Of a DNA stretch of 64,000 nt, positions 25,270 through 36,169 are shown piece after piece. Below the pieces are notes generated by a model. The model saw only the letters and a program-made list of their open reading frames with translations, was not told the DNA's origin and did not search any database. The translations under genes and the position numbers were made by a program. The first letter of the stretch is position 1, and the number at the start of each line of letters is the position of its first letter. Source of the stretch: Algoriphagus marinus (GTDB taxonomy: Bacteria; Bacteroidota; Bacteroidia; Cytophagales; Cyclobacteriaceae). The stretch lies in assembly GCF_001936475.1 (NCBI RefSeq), contig NZ_MSPQ01000003.1, positions 124,001-188,000 on the forward strand. Direction: 5' to 3'.

Positions 25270-26985
25270 ATGAAAGAGCCCAATTTAACCGATTACGCAA
25301 AGCTTTATCAGCATTTTGACTGGCAAAAGGAGCATAGTCAATTAACAGGATTACCCAACGGAAAAGGACTGAATATTGCACATGAGGCGGTAGATCGGCA
25401 TGCTTCTGGCCACTTGAAAAATACGGTTGCCCTTCGCTTTATCGGAAAGGAGGAAAAGACTGATGATTACTCTTATGGAGATTTAAAAATCCAGACTTCA
25501 AAGTTTGCCAATCTTCTGGCGGGCTTGAAATTAAAAGAAGGAGATCGGGTTTTTTCTTTACTGGGTCGAGTACCGGACTTGTATATCGCGGCTTTAGGGA
25601 CGTTGAAATTCAAAGCTGTTTTTTGTCCTCTGTTCTCAGTTTTTGGACCGGAACCCATTTTTCAACGATTAAGTAAAGGTGATGCAAAAGTTTTGGTCAC
25701 CAATACAAACTTTTATGAGAAAAAAATAAAGGGACTTCTTGATCGGCTTCCTTCCTTAGATTTCATCTTACTGACGGACTCAGCTGAGCATGTAGATAAG
25801 AAAGCTCTTTCCTTGACCAAACTCATGAGGGAAGTCTCTGAAGAATTCATTATTCCTTCTACAGATTCAGAAGACCCGGCTTTGTTGCATTTTACAAGTG
25901 GGACCACAGGAATGCCGAAAGGTGCTTTGCACGTTCATCAGGCCGTGCTTACCCATTTTACCACCGGAAAATATGTATTGGACTTTCATGAAGGGGATGT
26001 TTTTTGGTGTACTGCAGATCCAGGTTGGGTGACCGGAACTTCTTATGGGATCATTGCTCCTTTGGTCAACGGCGTTACCAGCATCATAGATGAAGAGGAA
26101 TTTGACGCGTTGCGCTGGTATTCTATATTGGAAAAGCAGAAAGTCAATGTGTGGTATACGGCCCCTACGGCCATCCGAAGATTGATGCGAATGGAGCTGG
26201 TGCCCAAAGAAAAATATGACCTTTCCAATTTAAGACTGGTGCTGAGTGTAGGCGAGCCGCTACATCCCGGAGCAGTGACTTGGGGACAAAAAGCTTTTGG
26301 AGTTCCCGTGCTGGATAATTGGTGGCAAACCGAAACCGGCGGAATAATGATTGCCAATTACCGTTCGATGGAGGTAAAACCGGGCTCCATGGGAAAGCCA
26401 CTTCCAGGAATAATCGCAGCGATAGCTGATGTGGACGGCTCAGAAATCAAGATTTATGATAAACCGGAAAATCAGGGTCATTTGGTTTTGAAAAAGGGAT
26501 TTCCTTCTCTTTTCAGGGGCTATCTCCATGAGGAAGAACGCTACCAAAAATGCTTCAAAGGAGACTGGTATATCTCTGGAGATCTAGCCAAAATTGATAA
26601 GGATGGCTACTTCTGGTTTATCGGAAGAGCGGATGATATCATCAAAACTTCTGGACATATGGTTGGCCCATTTGAAGTGGAAAGTACACTTATGAAGCAT
26701 CCGGCAGTGGTTGAAGCTGCTGTCATCGGAAAGCCTGAGCCATCTATCGGAGAATTGGTCAAGGCATTTGTTGTTCTGAAAGAAGGCTTTGAACCTACTG
26801 ACGAAATGAGCCAAGAGTTAATTGGTTTCGCCAGGAAAACAATGGGGCCGGCAGTGGCGCCCAAAGAAATTTCCTTTATAGAGAGCCTTCCTAAAACTAA
26901 AAGCGGAAAGATCTTGAGAAGGCTGCTCAAAGCCCGTGAATTGGGATTGCCGGAAGGGGATTTGTCAACACTTGAAAAAGGCTAA
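25270..26985 (+). CDS. acsA: Acetate-CoA ligase, AcsA type (AMP-forming)
   Basis: This enzyme activates acetate or a related short acid to the acyl-CoA through an acyl-AMP. The 571-residue length and sequence fit the AcsA branch (as in Bacillus) rather than the longer Acs. It has YQHFDWQKE at the start, the P-loop [52 protein letters not shown] and the C-terminal [11 protein letters not shown] with the lysine that is acetylated in this family. It is the first gene of an operon with a 2-oxoacid dehydrogenase and an ACP, 4 bp before the E1 alpha start. A second, 630-residue Acs is encoded near 61 kb, so this copy is probably dedicated to the operon. Acids other than acetate are possible. Confidence 0.9.
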   Translation: MKEPNLTDYAKLYQHFDWQKEHSQLTGLPNGKGLNIAHEAVDRHASGHLKNTVALRFIGKEEKTDDYSYGDLKIQTSKFANLLAGLKLKEGDRVFSLLGRVPDLYIAALGTLKFKAVFCPLFSVFGPEPIFQRLSKGDAKVLVTNTNFYEKKIKGLLDRLPSLDFILLTDSAEHVDKKALSLTKLMREVSEEFIIPSTDSEDPALLHFTSGTTGMPKGALHVHQAVLTHFTTGKYVLDFHEGDVFWCTADPGWVTGTSYGIIAPLVNGVTSIIDEEEFDALRWYSILEKQKVNVWYTAPTAIRRLMRMELVPKEKYDLSNLRLVLSVGEPLHPGAVTWGQKAFGVPVLDNWWQTETGGIMIANYRSMEVKPGSMGKPLPGIIAAIADVDGSEIKIYDKPENQGHLVLKKGFPSLFRGYLHEEERYQKCFKGDWYISGDLAKIDKDGYFWFIGRADDIIKTSGHMVGPFEVESTLMKHPAVVEAAVIGKPEPSIGELVKAFVVLKEGFEPTDEMSQELIGFARKTMGPAVAPKEISFIESLPKTKSGKILRRLLKARELGLPEGDLSTLEKG

Positions 26986-26989
26986 AATC

Positions 26990-27976
26990 ATGGAGAAGAA
27001 GAAAAAATTAGATTCAAAAGAGGGACAGCGGCTTTTACAGCAAATGATACTCATTCGAAGGTTTGAAGAAAAATCTGCTGAAGAGTATACCAAGTCCAAA
27101 ATCCGGGGATTCTTGCATCTCTATACCGGCGAGGAAGCAGTTGCAGTAGGCGTTATTCAAGCGTTGACTGAAGAAGATAATATTCTTTGTACTTATCGGG
27201 AGCATGGACATGCGTTGGCGCGAGGAGTGGATCCAAATGCTATCATGGCAGAGATGTATGGAAAGCAGGAAGGTTGCAGCAAAGGCCGCGGAGGTTCCAT
27301 GCACCTTTTTGATGCCTCAAAGAATTTTTTTGGAGGAAATGCTATCGTAAGCGGTCACCTTCCATTGTCAGTTGGGATGGCTTTGGCGGCAAAAAAACAA
27401 AAGAAAAATAATGTGACTTGCTGCTTTTTCGGTGAAGGAGCTGCCGCAGAAGGTGAATTTCATGAATCGATGAATCTTGCCGCGCTATGGCAGGTTCCGG
27501 TACTTTTTGTTTGTGAAAACAACCTCTACGCGATGGGGACTGCCATCAAATTGACACATTCTATGCAGCAATTGGAAAAGAAAGGTGCTGCCTATGGAAT
27601 CGAAGCAGCAGCAGTAGACGGCATGGATTTATTGGAAGTGATGGAAGCCGTTGAAAAAGCCTTAAAGACGATCAAGGAAAAAGGGCAGCCCTATTTTCTG
27701 GTTTGTAATACATATCGATTCCGAGCGCATTCCATGTTTGATGCCGAATTGTATAGAGAAAAATCAGAAGTAGAGGAGTGGAAAAAGAAAGATCCAATTC
27801 CAAAGTTTCAGGAATTTTTACTGAAGGAAAAACTCATCACTGCCAAGAAAATTACAGAAATCGAAAAAGCAGTGGATGCACAGATCCAAGAGTCTATTGA
27901 ATTTGCAGAAAACGGAACTTGGGAAGATGCTGAAAACCTGACGCGATTTGTATACTCTGAAACGGAATCGATATGA
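26990..27976 (+). CDS. 2-oxoacid dehydrogenase E1 component, alpha subunit
   Basis: This is the thiamine-diphosphate subunit of a pyruvate/acetoin-type dehydrogenase complex (328 aa). I chose ATG 26990 (MEKKKKLDS), 4 bp after the ligase stop; the frame extends upstream only into the ligase gene. Family marks are [35 protein letters not shown] and the TPP motif [20 protein letters not shown] with VCENN. The phosphate-binding loop RFRAHSMFD is also present. The sequence is closest in feel to PdhA/AcoA of bacterial alpha2-beta2 E1 enzymes. The gene overlaps the E1 beta gene by 4 bp (ATGA). The oxoacid used cannot be read from sequence. Confidence 0.93.
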   Translation: MEKKKKLDSKEGQRLLQQMILIRRFEEKSAEEYTKSKIRGFLHLYTGEEAVAVGVIQALTEEDNILCTYREHGHALARGVDPNAIMAEMYGKQEGCSKGRGGSMHLFDASKNFFGGNAIVSGHLPLSVGMALAAKKQKKNNVTCCFFGEGAAAEGEFHESMNLAALWQVPVLFVCENNLYAMGTAIKLTHSMQQLEKKGAAYGIEAAAVDGMDLLEVMEAVEKALKTIKEKGQPYFLVCNTYRFRAHSMFDAELYREKSEVEEWKKKDPIPKFQEFLLKEKLITAKKITEIEKAVDAQIQESIEFAENGTWEDAENLTRFVYSETESI

Positions 27977-28959
27977 GCGACATGATCAAAATAACCTATC
28001 GAGAGGCCATAAAACAATCCATCCGCGATGTCATGCAAAAAGATGAGCGTGTGTTCTTGATGGGCGAAGATGTAGGAAATTATGGAGGAGCTTTCGCAGT
28101 GAGCAAAGGTTTGTTGAAGGAATTTGGTGCGGAGCGGATTATGGATGTTCCTCTTTCAGAATCCGGATTTACCGGAGCGGGAATTGGGGCTGCACTTGCC
28201 GGCATGAAGCCGATTGTGGAAGTGATGACGGTCAATTTTAGCCTTTTGGCGATGGATCAGATTTTCAATAATGCTGCTACGCTGCTGCACATGTCCGGTG
28301 GACAGTTGAATGTTCCGGTGGTGATCCGAATGGGTTGCGGCATAGGCAGGCAATTGGCGGCGCAGCATTCCCATAGTTGGGAGCCATTTTTTGCCCATGT
28401 ACCAGGATTGATTGTGCTTTCGGTGGGTACGCATGAAGATGCAAGAGGGATGTTGATTTCTGCGATGGAAAGTCCCGATCCAGTAATCATTTTTGAATAT
28501 ACCTTCATGCTGAATATGGAGAAAGAAATCCCTGCAGATTCAGGAGCTGTTGAGATCAAAAAAGCCAAAGTTCTTCGGGAAGGAAAAGACATTTCGCTGA
28601 TCACTTATGGAGCTGGGGTTTATAAATGTTTGGAAGCTGCCGAAGCCCTAGGTCAAGAAGGAATAGATGCCGAAGTAATTGATTTAAGAGTGTTGAGGCC
28701 GATGGATGAGGAGACATTTCTGAATTCCGTGAAAAAGACAAATCGAGCATTAATTGTGGAGGAAGCATGGAGGTCAGTCAGTATTTCATCTGAAGTGATT
28801 TCCAGAATTATGGAAAAAGCCTTTTTTGATTTGGATGGGCCTGTGGAAAGACTCTGCGGTGTGGAGGTGCCAATTCCGTATCCCAAGCATTTGGAAGATG
28901 CTTCTGTTCCTCAAGTATCGGATATTTTAGATAAGGTTAAAAAAATGCTAAAGCCATGA
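27973..28959 (+). CDS. 2-oxoacid dehydrogenase E1 component, beta subunit
   Basis: The 328-residue partner of E1 alpha. It starts [35 protein letters not shown], with the catalytic Glu in the MGEDVG loop. Further family marks are [22 protein letters not shown], the [20 protein letters not shown] segment with the active-site histidines, and the transketolase C-domain ([23 protein letters not shown]). The ATG overlaps the E1 alpha stop by 4 bp and the TGA overlaps the E2 start by 4 bp. Translation of all subunits is thus coupled. Confidence 0.94.
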   Translation: MSDMIKITYREAIKQSIRDVMQKDERVFLMGEDVGNYGGAFAVSKGLLKEFGAERIMDVPLSESGFTGAGIGAALAGMKPIVEVMTVNFSLLAMDQIFNNAATLLHMSGGQLNVPVVIRMGCGIGRQLAAQHSHSWEPFFAHVPGLIVLSVGTHEDARGMLISAMESPDPVIIFEYTFMLNMEKEIPADSGAVEIKKAKVLREGKDISLITYGAGVYKCLEAAEALGQEGIDAEVIDLRVLRPMDEETFLNSVKKTNRALIVEEAWRSVSISSEVISRIMEKAFFDLDGPVERLCGVEVPIPYPKHLEDASVPQVSDILDKVKKMLKP

Positions 28960-30164
28960 TCAAGTTTCAAATGCCCAATTTGGGAGCGGATATGGAAGCC
29001 GGTACACTGGTTGAATGGAGAAAGCAAACTGGCGAACTCCTCCATCGGGGAGATATTATTGCTGATGTGGAAACGCAAAAAGGATTAATTGAAATCGAGG
29101 TTTTTGATGAAGGAACCTTAGAAAAACTTCTGGTGAAAGAGGGAGAAAAGGTTCCTGTCGGTACCGTTTTGGCTTTTATCAATGATGGAAAAGCTGATGT
29201 TTCGGAATCTACTACTCCTGAAGAGGAAGTGCCAAAACAAGAAATTCATCCGATTGAGGATAGGGTAGAAACCCCTCATGAGAAAATTGAAGAGGGAGAG
29301 CGGATTAAGATTTCTCCTTTGGCAAGGAAAATTGCTGAGGCTAATCATGTTGATATTTCCTTGTTGAAAGGAACAGGCCCGGAAGGGTCGATAGTGAAAA
29401 AAGACGTTGAAGAGGCTATTTCCGAAGGGGAAAAGCCAACTCAAGAAGGTGAAAAGAAAACCGAAGAATCAAAAGAAATTCCAGCAAAACCTTCTACGGC
29501 AAATGCCAATGCTATGCGGATGGCTGTGGCTGCCGCGATGAGTAAGTCCAACCGGGAAATTCCTCATTACTATCTGGAAAAAAGAATGGACATGTCCAAA
29601 GCGATGGATTGGGTAAAGGAAACCAATAAAGAGCGGCCGATTCAAAAGCGTCTTTTACCTGTAGCGCTTTTGATCAAAGCAGTAGCAAAAGCACTCGATG
29701 AAGTTCCCGATCTCAATGCGACCTGGGAAAATGGGCTTCAGCGAAAAAATGAAATCAATATAGGTTTTGTAGTTTCCTTGAGATCTGGTGGGATTGTCGT
29801 GCCGGCTATCCTTCAGACTGATTCAAAAACAGTAGATCAAATCATGGAAACTATCAACGATCTTATCCCTAGAGCTCGAGCCTTCAAATTGAGAAGTTCG
29901 GAGCTTAGCCAATCCACTTTCACCATCACTAGTATAGGAGAAGGAGGAGCGGATAAAGTATTTGGTCTGATCTATCCGCCACAGGTTGGGATTGTCGGTT
30001 TTGGAGAAATTAGCGAACAACCATTTGCCGAAGATGGTATGTTGGGAATTCGCCCCATTGTGGACGTGACTTTGGCAGCAGATCATCGTGCTACTGACGG
30101 ATTAATAGGAAGCAGGTTTTTAGCAGCACTCAACAAACATTTACAAAACCCAGAAGAACTATGA
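28956..30164 (+). CDS. 2-oxoacid dehydrogenase E2 component (lipoyl acyltransferase)
   Basis: This core subunit carries the acyl group on lipoate (402 aa). One N-terminal lipoyl domain has the lipoyl lysine in [13 protein letters not shown] (Lys42). After a charged linker comes the E1/E3-binding domain near 110-150 ([20 protein letters not shown]). A second linker leads to the catalytic domain with AADHRATDG (His377, Asp381) near the C-terminus. The ETQKG sequence differs from the usual ETDKA, and the residue before Lys is Gln. No E3 (lipoamide dehydrogenase) gene follows; an ACP gene does, again with a 4-bp overlap. E3 must come from elsewhere. Confidence 0.93.
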   Translation: MIKFQMPNLGADMEAGTLVEWRKQTGELLHRGDIIADVETQKGLIEIEVFDEGTLEKLLVKEGEKVPVGTVLAFINDGKADVSESTTPEEEVPKQEIHPIEDRVETPHEKIEEGERIKISPLARKIAEANHVDISLLKGTGPEGSIVKKDVEEAISEGEKPTQEGEKKTEESKEIPAKPSTANANAMRMAVAAAMSKSNREIPHYYLEKRMDMSKAMDWVKETNKERPIQKRLLPVALLIKAVAKALDEVPDLNATWENGLQRKNEINIGFVVSLRSGGIVVPAILQTDSKTVDQIMETINDLIPRARAFKLRSSELSQSTFTITSIGEGGADKVFGLIYPPQVGIVGFGEISEQPFAEDGMLGIRPIVDVTLAADHRATDGLIGSRFLAALNKHLQNPEEL

Positions 30165-30409
30165 CCGAGGAAGAAATCAAGAAAACAGTTTTTCAATTAT
30201 TGCAAAGGATTGCCCCCGAGACAGACCCATCGCGATTGATGCCAGAAGAGAATATCCGGGAAGTACTGAATATCGATTCGTTTGATGCGCTACAATTTAT
30301 CGTGTCTATCAGCGAGAAACTGAATGTGGATATCCCTGAAGAGGATTATGGAAAAACCAGCAACCTTAAATCGCTGTTAGCTTATTTGGAAAAGAAGGTG
30401 AAAAAGTAA
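30161..30409 (+). CDS. Acyl carrier protein encoded with the 2-oxoacid dehydrogenase
   Basis: An 82-residue acidic ACP-like protein. The phosphopantetheine attachment serine is Ser40 in NIDSFDALQFI, a variant of the common DSLxxV/I motif in which Phe replaces Leu and Ala-Leu follows. The helical pattern (IKKTVFQLLQRIAPE, FIVSISEKLNVDIPEEDY, LKSLLAYLEKK) fits a four-helix ACP. Its ATG overlaps the E2 stop by 4 bp, so it is made together with the dehydrogenase. This suggests that the acyl group from E2, or from the ligase, is passed to this carrier rather than only to CoA. The function is inferred from context. Confidence 0.9.
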   Translation: MTEEEIKKTVFQLLQRIAPETDPSRLMPEENIREVLNIDSFDALQFIVSISEKLNVDIPEEDYGKTSNLKSLLAYLEKKVKK

Positions 30410-30436
30410 TTTTGCTAAATTGCTCTTTTGTCTTTA

Positions 30437-31390
30437 TCAAAAAGGCAACTTCCCCAAATCTACATTTCCTCCGGAGAGGATAATCCCTACTTTTTTACCT
30501 TTGAAGCGCTCTTTATTTGCCAACAAAGCGGCTAGAGGAACAGCACAGGAAGGCTCGATGATGATCTTCATCCGCTCATAGATCAGGCGCATGGCAGCGA
30601 TGATCTGGGGATCTGTAGCCAAAAGGATGTCTGACACATACTTCTGAATCAATTCAAAATTCAGAACTCCAAGCGAAGTGAGTAATCCATCTGCGATGGT
30701 ATTGGGATTTGTTTGTGGGATAATTTTACCTGCATGAAAAGAGCGATAGGCATCATCAGCACCTGCAGGTTCCGCACCGATTACCTCGATTTCCGGATCC
30801 CAATGATGTGTAAGTAATGCCGTGCCACCTAAAAGTCCACCACCACCCACAGGAGCCATGATGATTTCCAGATCGTCCTGCTCCTCATGAAATTCCAAGG
30901 CACAAGTGGCTTGCCCTTCTATGACGTCCATAAAGTCATAAGGTGGGATAAAGGTTGCGCCAGTGCGTTTTACGACTGCTTCAAGCGTGGTCTCCCGTGC
31001 TTTCAGATTAGGTTCGCACTCGATGATTTCTCCTCCGTACCCTTTTACTGCTTTTTTCTTGATTTCCGGAGCATTGGAAGGCATCACGATATAAGATGGG
31101 ATTCCAGCGACGGTTGCTGCACGGGCAAGAGCGGCAGCATGATTTCCGCTGCTATGCGTGGCTACCCCTTTTTTCTTTTGTTCATCGGTGAGTTTCATGA
31201 CAGCATTGGCTGCGCCACGAGCTTTGAAAGCACCTACTTTTTGGAAGTTTTCACATTTGAAATAGATCTCACAACCTGCCATTTCATTGATGGTGGAATT
31301 TGTCAGAATCGGAGTTTTATGAATAAAAGATTTGATACGTACTGCGGCAAATCGAATGTCGTTCAGGGAAGGGAAGTGGGTGTTTTCCAT
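30437..31390 (-). CDS. Threonine/serine dehydratase family PLP enzyme
   Basis: This 317-residue fold-type II PLP enzyme removes ammonia from threonine or serine, or racemises serine. The PLP lysine is in KVGAFKARGAANAV (about 60), the substrate loop is SSGNHAAALA, and the phosphate-binding Gly loop is PVGGGGLLGG. There is no C-terminal ACT regulatory domain, so it is not the long biosynthetic IlvA. The catabolic threonine dehydratase and the serine racemase groups share this form and cannot be separated by eye. The gene converges on the dehydrogenase-ACP operon with 27 bp between stops, which contain no clear terminator. Confidence 0.9.
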   Translation of the reverse strand: MENTHFPSLNDIRFAAVRIKSFIHKTPILTNSTINEMAGCEIYFKCENFQKVGAFKARGAANAVMKLTDEQKKKGVATHSSGNHAAALARAATVAGIPSYIVMPSNAPEIKKKAVKGYGGEIIECEPNLKARETTLEAVVKRTGATFIPPYDFMDVIEGQATCALEFHEEQDDLEIIMAPVGGGGLLGGTALLTHHWDPEIEVIGAEPAGADDAYRSFHAGKIIPQTNPNTIADGLLTSLGVLNFELIQKYVSDILLATDPQIIAAMRLIYERMKIIIEPSCAVPLAALLANKERFKGKKVGIILSGGNVDLGKLPF

Positions 31391-31487
31391 GTCGAAAAGT
31401 AGGAATTTCTTTTTGCCTTTGAAATTATCAAGGGTAGAATCTCTTCAGATGATTTAGGCGTTTCAATTATTTTTTAAATCTTCGGGA

Positions 31488-32159
31488 ATGAATTGGAAAG
31501 CGATTGATTTTTACCCGATCATGGGAGAGCAGTTGAATAGCAAGAATACGATGAAACTGGATTTCAGCCCTGCAAATAAGGACTTGGAAAAGGTCGATTT
31601 GGGGAATACTGCGGTATTCAATGAGTTTGTATTCGGTCAACTGAAGCAATCCGGCAAAATCTACGGGATAGGTGGTTATCTGGAGTATCGGGTTATCTAT
31701 AGGAGAAGTGAGCGGTTCGAGACTTCGGAAGCTGACTTTCGGAATATTCATTTGGGAGTAGATATCTGGACGGAAGCTGGCGCTACGATTTATGCTCCCT
31801 TGGATGGGGAGATTTATTCGATTCAGGATAATGCAGGTTTTGGTGATTATGGCCCAACAATCATCTTGAAACATATTCTGAATGGAAAGGACCTCTATTC
31901 ACTTTATGGGCATTTGACCAAAACAGATTTAGGACTTTTTGAAATAGGGCAGCAAATCAAAGCAGGTGATCTTCTTTGCCATGTAGGTCCATATCCTGAA
32001 AATGGGGATTGGCCGCCGCATTTACATTTTCAACTGATGTGGGAACTGGGAGAGATATTTGGAGACTATCCGGGGGTCTGTGCCAAGCGGGAGCTAGACT
32101 ATTACGCTGAAAATTGCCCTAATCCCAATCTGGTCTTGAACTGTGAAGTTTTGGATTAA
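31488..32159 (+). CDS. Cytoplasmic-looking M23 family metallopeptidase
   Basis: M23 peptidases are zinc enzymes that usually cut peptidoglycan peptides. All zinc and catalytic residues are visible in this 223-residue protein: HLGVD (His88, Asp92), YGHL (His142) and the HLH pair (His178, His180). The sequence starts MNWKAIDFYPIMGEQ with no signal peptide or membrane helix, so export is not evident. A similar M23 module occurs inside fused aminotransferase/kinase proteins of other bacteria (from memory), where it may serve a small-molecule role. The stop overlaps the convergent coaX stop by 4 bp. Its role is uncertain. Confidence 0.85.
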   Translation: MNWKAIDFYPIMGEQLNSKNTMKLDFSPANKDLEKVDLGNTAVFNEFVFGQLKQSGKIYGIGGYLEYRVIYRRSERFETSEADFRNIHLGVDIWTEAGATIYAPLDGEIYSIQDNAGFGDYGPTIILKHILNGKDLYSLYGHLTKTDLGLFEIGQQIKAGDLLCHVGPYPENGDWPPHLHFQLMWELGEIFGDYPGVCAKRELDYYAENCPNPNLVLNCEVLD

Positions 32160-32926
32160 GTATTTGCGTCGGTGATTAGTCTTAATCCTTCCAGTGTAAG
32201 ATTTCGATCCACCTCATCGAAAATTTTCTCCAATGGTGTCAAGACGGCGGATAATCCCCCGGTTGCAATTACTTTGAATTCCAGCTTTGCTTCTTGGCTG
32301 ATCGTTTCAAGCATGCCTTTGATCAGACTGCTATAACCATAAAAAATCCCCGCCTGAATCGCGTGTATCGTATTTTTCCCGATGGCTGATTCGGGGACTT
32401 TCAAAGCGACTTCCGGCAGTTTGGAGGTATTGGAAAAAAGAGATTTAATGGCTGTTTTGATCCCTGGGACGATGTTGACCCCAAGCACTTCGCCGTTTTC
32501 ATTGATTACAGTAAAGGTAAGTGCCGTTCCAAAATCGACGATGATTACAGGTCTCTGAAATTTTTTAAATCCTGCCATCACATTACACATCAGATCAGTT
32601 CCCATTTCTTGCGGCCTGCTTGTTTTGATTGGAAGCTTTGGATAGCTTTTTGCAGAAATGAGGTAGGGTTTTTTGCCCAAAAAGTTGATGCAAAAGTCAG
32701 TGATGATCTTATTGATTTCCGGGACTACTGAGCTGTAACCTATCTGGGCAATATCCTGTGGTCCGATTCCATGCTCCAAAAAATAGAGTGGTACTTTTTT
32801 GCTGAGCTGGTTTCCCAGCGTTTCAAAATTTGTCTCGAGACGAAATTGATTTTTCCATCGATTTTCTTCTCGGTCAAAAAGAGCAAAAACTACATTGGAA
32901 TTCCCTGCGTCAATCGCTAAAAACAT
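32156..32926 (-). CDS. coaX: Type III pantothenate kinase CoaX
   Basis: CoaX phosphorylates pantothenate in the first step of coenzyme A synthesis. The 256-residue protein has the ASKHA-fold start LAIDAGNSNVVFALFD, then EMGTDLMCNVMAG with the pantothenate-site Gly-Thr-Asp, VDFGTALTFTVI and GVNIVPGIKTAIKSLF, and near the end ATGGLSAVL. These are the type III signatures, and the enzyme is insensitive to CoA feedback in characterised members. The gene overlaps the M23 gene tail to tail. Its start at 32926 is supported by the conserved D-x-G-N-S motif near residue 6. Confidence 0.95.
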   Translation of the reverse strand: MFLAIDAGNSNVVFALFDREENRWKNQFRLETNFETLGNQLSKKVPLYFLEHGIGPQDIAQIGYSSVVPEINKIITDFCINFLGKKPYLISAKSYPKLPIKTSRPQEMGTDLMCNVMAGFKKFQRPVIIVDFGTALTFTVINENGEVLGVNIVPGIKTAIKSLFSNTSKLPEVALKVPESAIGKNTIHAIQAGIFYGYSSLIKGMLETISQEAKLEFKVIATGGLSAVLTPLEKIFDEVDRNLTLEGLRLITDANT

Positions 32927-32997
32927 ATATCTTGGTTTTGGCTAAATTTAGCCTTTCCTTCATGTAAAATCCAAAATTCAATTCAACCCCCTATCAA

Positions 32998-33477
32998 ATG
33001 TTTTCTATTCGAGCTGGAAAAATCGAGGACCTACCTCGTGTTTTAGAGTTGATCTACGAACTCGCAGTCTATGAAAAAGCCCCTGAACAAGTCATTAACA
33101 CCGTTGAAATGATGGAAAAAGATGGTTTCGGGCCAAATCCTGTTTTCGGATTTTTTGTTTGTGAAAAAGAAGATTCTGGTGAAATAATTGGTACTGCGAT
33201 ATATTACTACCGCTATTCTACCTGGAAAGGGAAGCGTATTTACCTTGAGGATTTGATTGTCACTGAATCTGAAAGGGCTCAGGGTGCTGGCAAATTATTA
33301 TTTGATCGAATCATGGCAAAAGGCCTTGAAGAAGGCTGTACCGGGATGATGTGGCAAGTGTTAGACTGGAATGAGCCAGCGATCAATTTTTATAAGAAAT
33401 ATTACCAAGCTACTCTGGAAGAAGGTTGGCTCAATGCCCATCTTCAGGATTATGAGATTAAACGGCTTTTGAGCTAA
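32998..33477 (+). CDS. GNAT family N-acetyltransferase (spermidine/diamine type)
   Basis: The 159-residue acetyl-CoA-dependent transferase shows the GNAT core: IRAGKIEDLPRVLELIYELA at the start, YLEDLIVTESERAQGAGKLL with the acetyl-CoA binding loop R-A-Q-G-A-G-K, and QVLDWNEPAINFYKKY, which is typical of the SAT1-like polyamine/thialysine branch. It is a cytoplasmic single-domain protein. The preceding gene coaX is divergent (71 bp between starts), so each has its own promoter there. The substrate is not assigned; polyamines or lysine analogues are the family's usual targets. Confidence 0.88.
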   Translation: MFSIRAGKIEDLPRVLELIYELAVYEKAPEQVINTVEMMEKDGFGPNPVFGFFVCEKEDSGEIIGTAIYYYRYSTWKGKRIYLEDLIVTESERAQGAGKLLFDRIMAKGLEEGCTGMMWQVLDWNEPAINFYKKYYQATLEEGWLNAHLQDYEIKRLLS

Positions 33478-33489
33478 ACTAATTAATAC

Positions 33490-33504
33490 AAGATACGTTA
33501 TCTT
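33490..33504. promoter_or_regulatory. Candidate operator AAGATA-CGT-TATCTT with extra half-site
   Basis: A perfect 6-bp-arm inverted repeat lies 67 bp before the antitoxin start. An inverted half-site, GTATCTT (33540-33546), matching AAGATAC, lies 36 bp further on. Antitoxins of this type often repress their own operon, so these are plausible binding sites. There is no direct evidence. Confidence 0.4.
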
Positions 33505-33570
33505 ATTTGCATGAATTTAATATTGCATTTGAAAAATTAGTATCTTTAAATAAATTAAACTTAGAAGATC

Positions 33571-34038
33571 ATGGCACATGCTTGGAAAATCTCTTTCGGA
33601 GGTCAGGATTCTGATACGCTTCTTACCGGGCAGAAGCCCTATCATTTTTTCAATGATTCGCCAATTGTGGCGAATGAGCCAGAACTATTATATGGAGAAG
33701 TGCTTGATTTCAAGGACACATCGGTACTTTTTGATTTTTTAGAGTTTACCCAAGCAGATATATCAGAACTGTTGGAGGTAGATCCCAGCACACTTTTTCG
33801 CTGGAAAAAGGATGAGAAAAAGCTAAGCAAAGTACTCACTAAAAATATTTTGGATATGGACAAAGTCATCGCAAAAGGGATCCGGATTTTTGGATCTGAG
33901 CAGGCACTAGCTGATTGGCTCCAGACTTCTAATTCTTCCCTCGGTAATCAAAAGCCTGCCCAAGTTCTTAAGAATCCATACGGCATCGAGTTGGTAGATC
34001 AGGCTATGGAAGCGATGTCTTGGGGAGCGATTCTCTGA
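33571..34038 (+). CDS. Xre/MbcA/ParS-type antitoxin
   Basis: A 155-residue antitoxin for the RES-domain toxin encoded 4 bp downstream. A DNA-binding helical region is centred on FTQADISELLEVDPSTLFRW, and the C-terminal MbcA/ParS toxin-binding domain is seen as FGSEQALADWLQTSNSSLG, then PAQVLKNPYGIELVDQAMEAM. Length and order fit the chromosomal Xre-RES systems. The protein probably neutralises the toxin by direct contact and represses the operon, possibly through the inverted repeats upstream. The promoter region is very AT-rich. Confidence 0.92.
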   Translation: MAHAWKISFGGQDSDTLLTGQKPYHFFNDSPIVANEPELLYGEVLDFKDTSVLFDFLEFTQADISELLEVDPSTLFRWKKDEKKLSKVLTKNILDMDKVIAKGIRIFGSEQALADWLQTSNSSLGNQKPAQVLKNPYGIELVDQAMEAMSWGAIL

Positions 34039-34042
34039 TTTG

Positions 34043-34501
34043 ATGCGTTGTTTTAGATTGATTGAGGATTTGCTGGGTCGGTCACCGCTGGGATATGGCA
34101 TGGCGCCAGCGAGATGGAATTTATTTGGGACTCCTATCTTATATGCTTGCAGTGTGAGTTCACTCAATTTTTTGGAACTATTAAGTATCAAAGGAGCTAT
34201 GGTCACTCAAAGCAAGTGGAAGCTGGTAGAATTAGAAATTACTGGAATAATCCCAGAACTGGATGCCAGCCAACTTTCTCCGGATTGGAAAAACAGGCCC
34301 TACCATCGATCAACTCAAGAGCTGGGAACTGCCTGGGCTAAAGGGATGATTTCATTAGGGCTAAAAATTCCTTCTTGCCGAATTCCGCTGACTTCCTATC
34401 CTTCGGAATGTAATTTATTGATCAATCCTTTTCATCCGGATTTTTTGAAAAGCATAGAAGTCGTCAGGGAATTAGACGTAAGTTTTGAAGTGAATTCATA
34501 A
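34043..34501 (+). CDS. RES domain toxin (NAD-degrading family)
   Basis: RES toxins characterised elsewhere deplete NAD+ by phosphorolysis or hydrolysis. This 152-residue protein has the three name-giving polar residues in context: Arg in MAPARWNLFGTPILYAC, Glu in LNFLELLSI and Ser in SYPSECNLLINPFHPDF. I chose the ATG at 34043; a TTG one codon earlier is also in frame. The start lies 4 bp after the antitoxin stop, so they are co-translated. A strong bidirectional terminator directly follows. The protein appears complete and presumably active. Confidence 0.92.
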   Translation: MRCFRLIEDLLGRSPLGYGMAPARWNLFGTPILYACSVSSLNFLELLSIKGAMVTQSKWKLVELEITGIIPELDASQLSPDWKNRPYHRSTQELGTAWAKGMISLGLKIPSCRIPLTSYPSECNLLINPFHPDFLKSIEVVRELDVSFEVNS

Positions 34502-34530
34502 AAAAAGACCAGATAATACTGGTCTTTTTT
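34501..34530. terminator. Bidirectional terminator between RES toxin and guaB
   Basis: A perfect 12-bp stem (AAAAAAGACCAG with CTGGTCTTTTTT) has a 6-nt loop, with A6 and T6 at its ends. It starts inside the toxin stop codon and serves both convergent genes. Confidence 0.9.
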
Positions 34531-34550
34531 GTTAATAATTTTTCTTCGAT

Positions 34551-36041
<1,491 letters not shown>

Positions 36042-36065
36042 TTATAGGTAACCCTATTTGCCCGT

Positions 36066-36073
36066 CAAAGTTA
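36066..36073 (-). promoter_or_regulatory. -7 promoter box TAACTTTG for guaB
   Basis: An exact TA-N2-TTTG match on the minus strand, 36 bp from the guaB start codon. The short leader contains a GGTTA...TAACC inverted repeat that could be regulatory. Confidence 0.5.
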
Positions 36074-36169
36074 AAGACAAAATCCGAAGCTGGACTAGTA
36101 CCTCCGAAAATTTATTTTGAATAAGTGGCTTTTAAATAAGTTTTCTTGTTAAAAATTTTGATTCTTGAC

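Noticed and set aside
30887-31402. 171-residue frame opposite the threonine dehydratase gene
   Set aside because: Cysteine- and phenylalanine-rich composition typical of antisense frames. The minus-strand enzyme is fully conserved here.
34040-34042. TTG start for the RES toxin
   Set aside because: The next codon is ATG at 34043 and is the more likely start.
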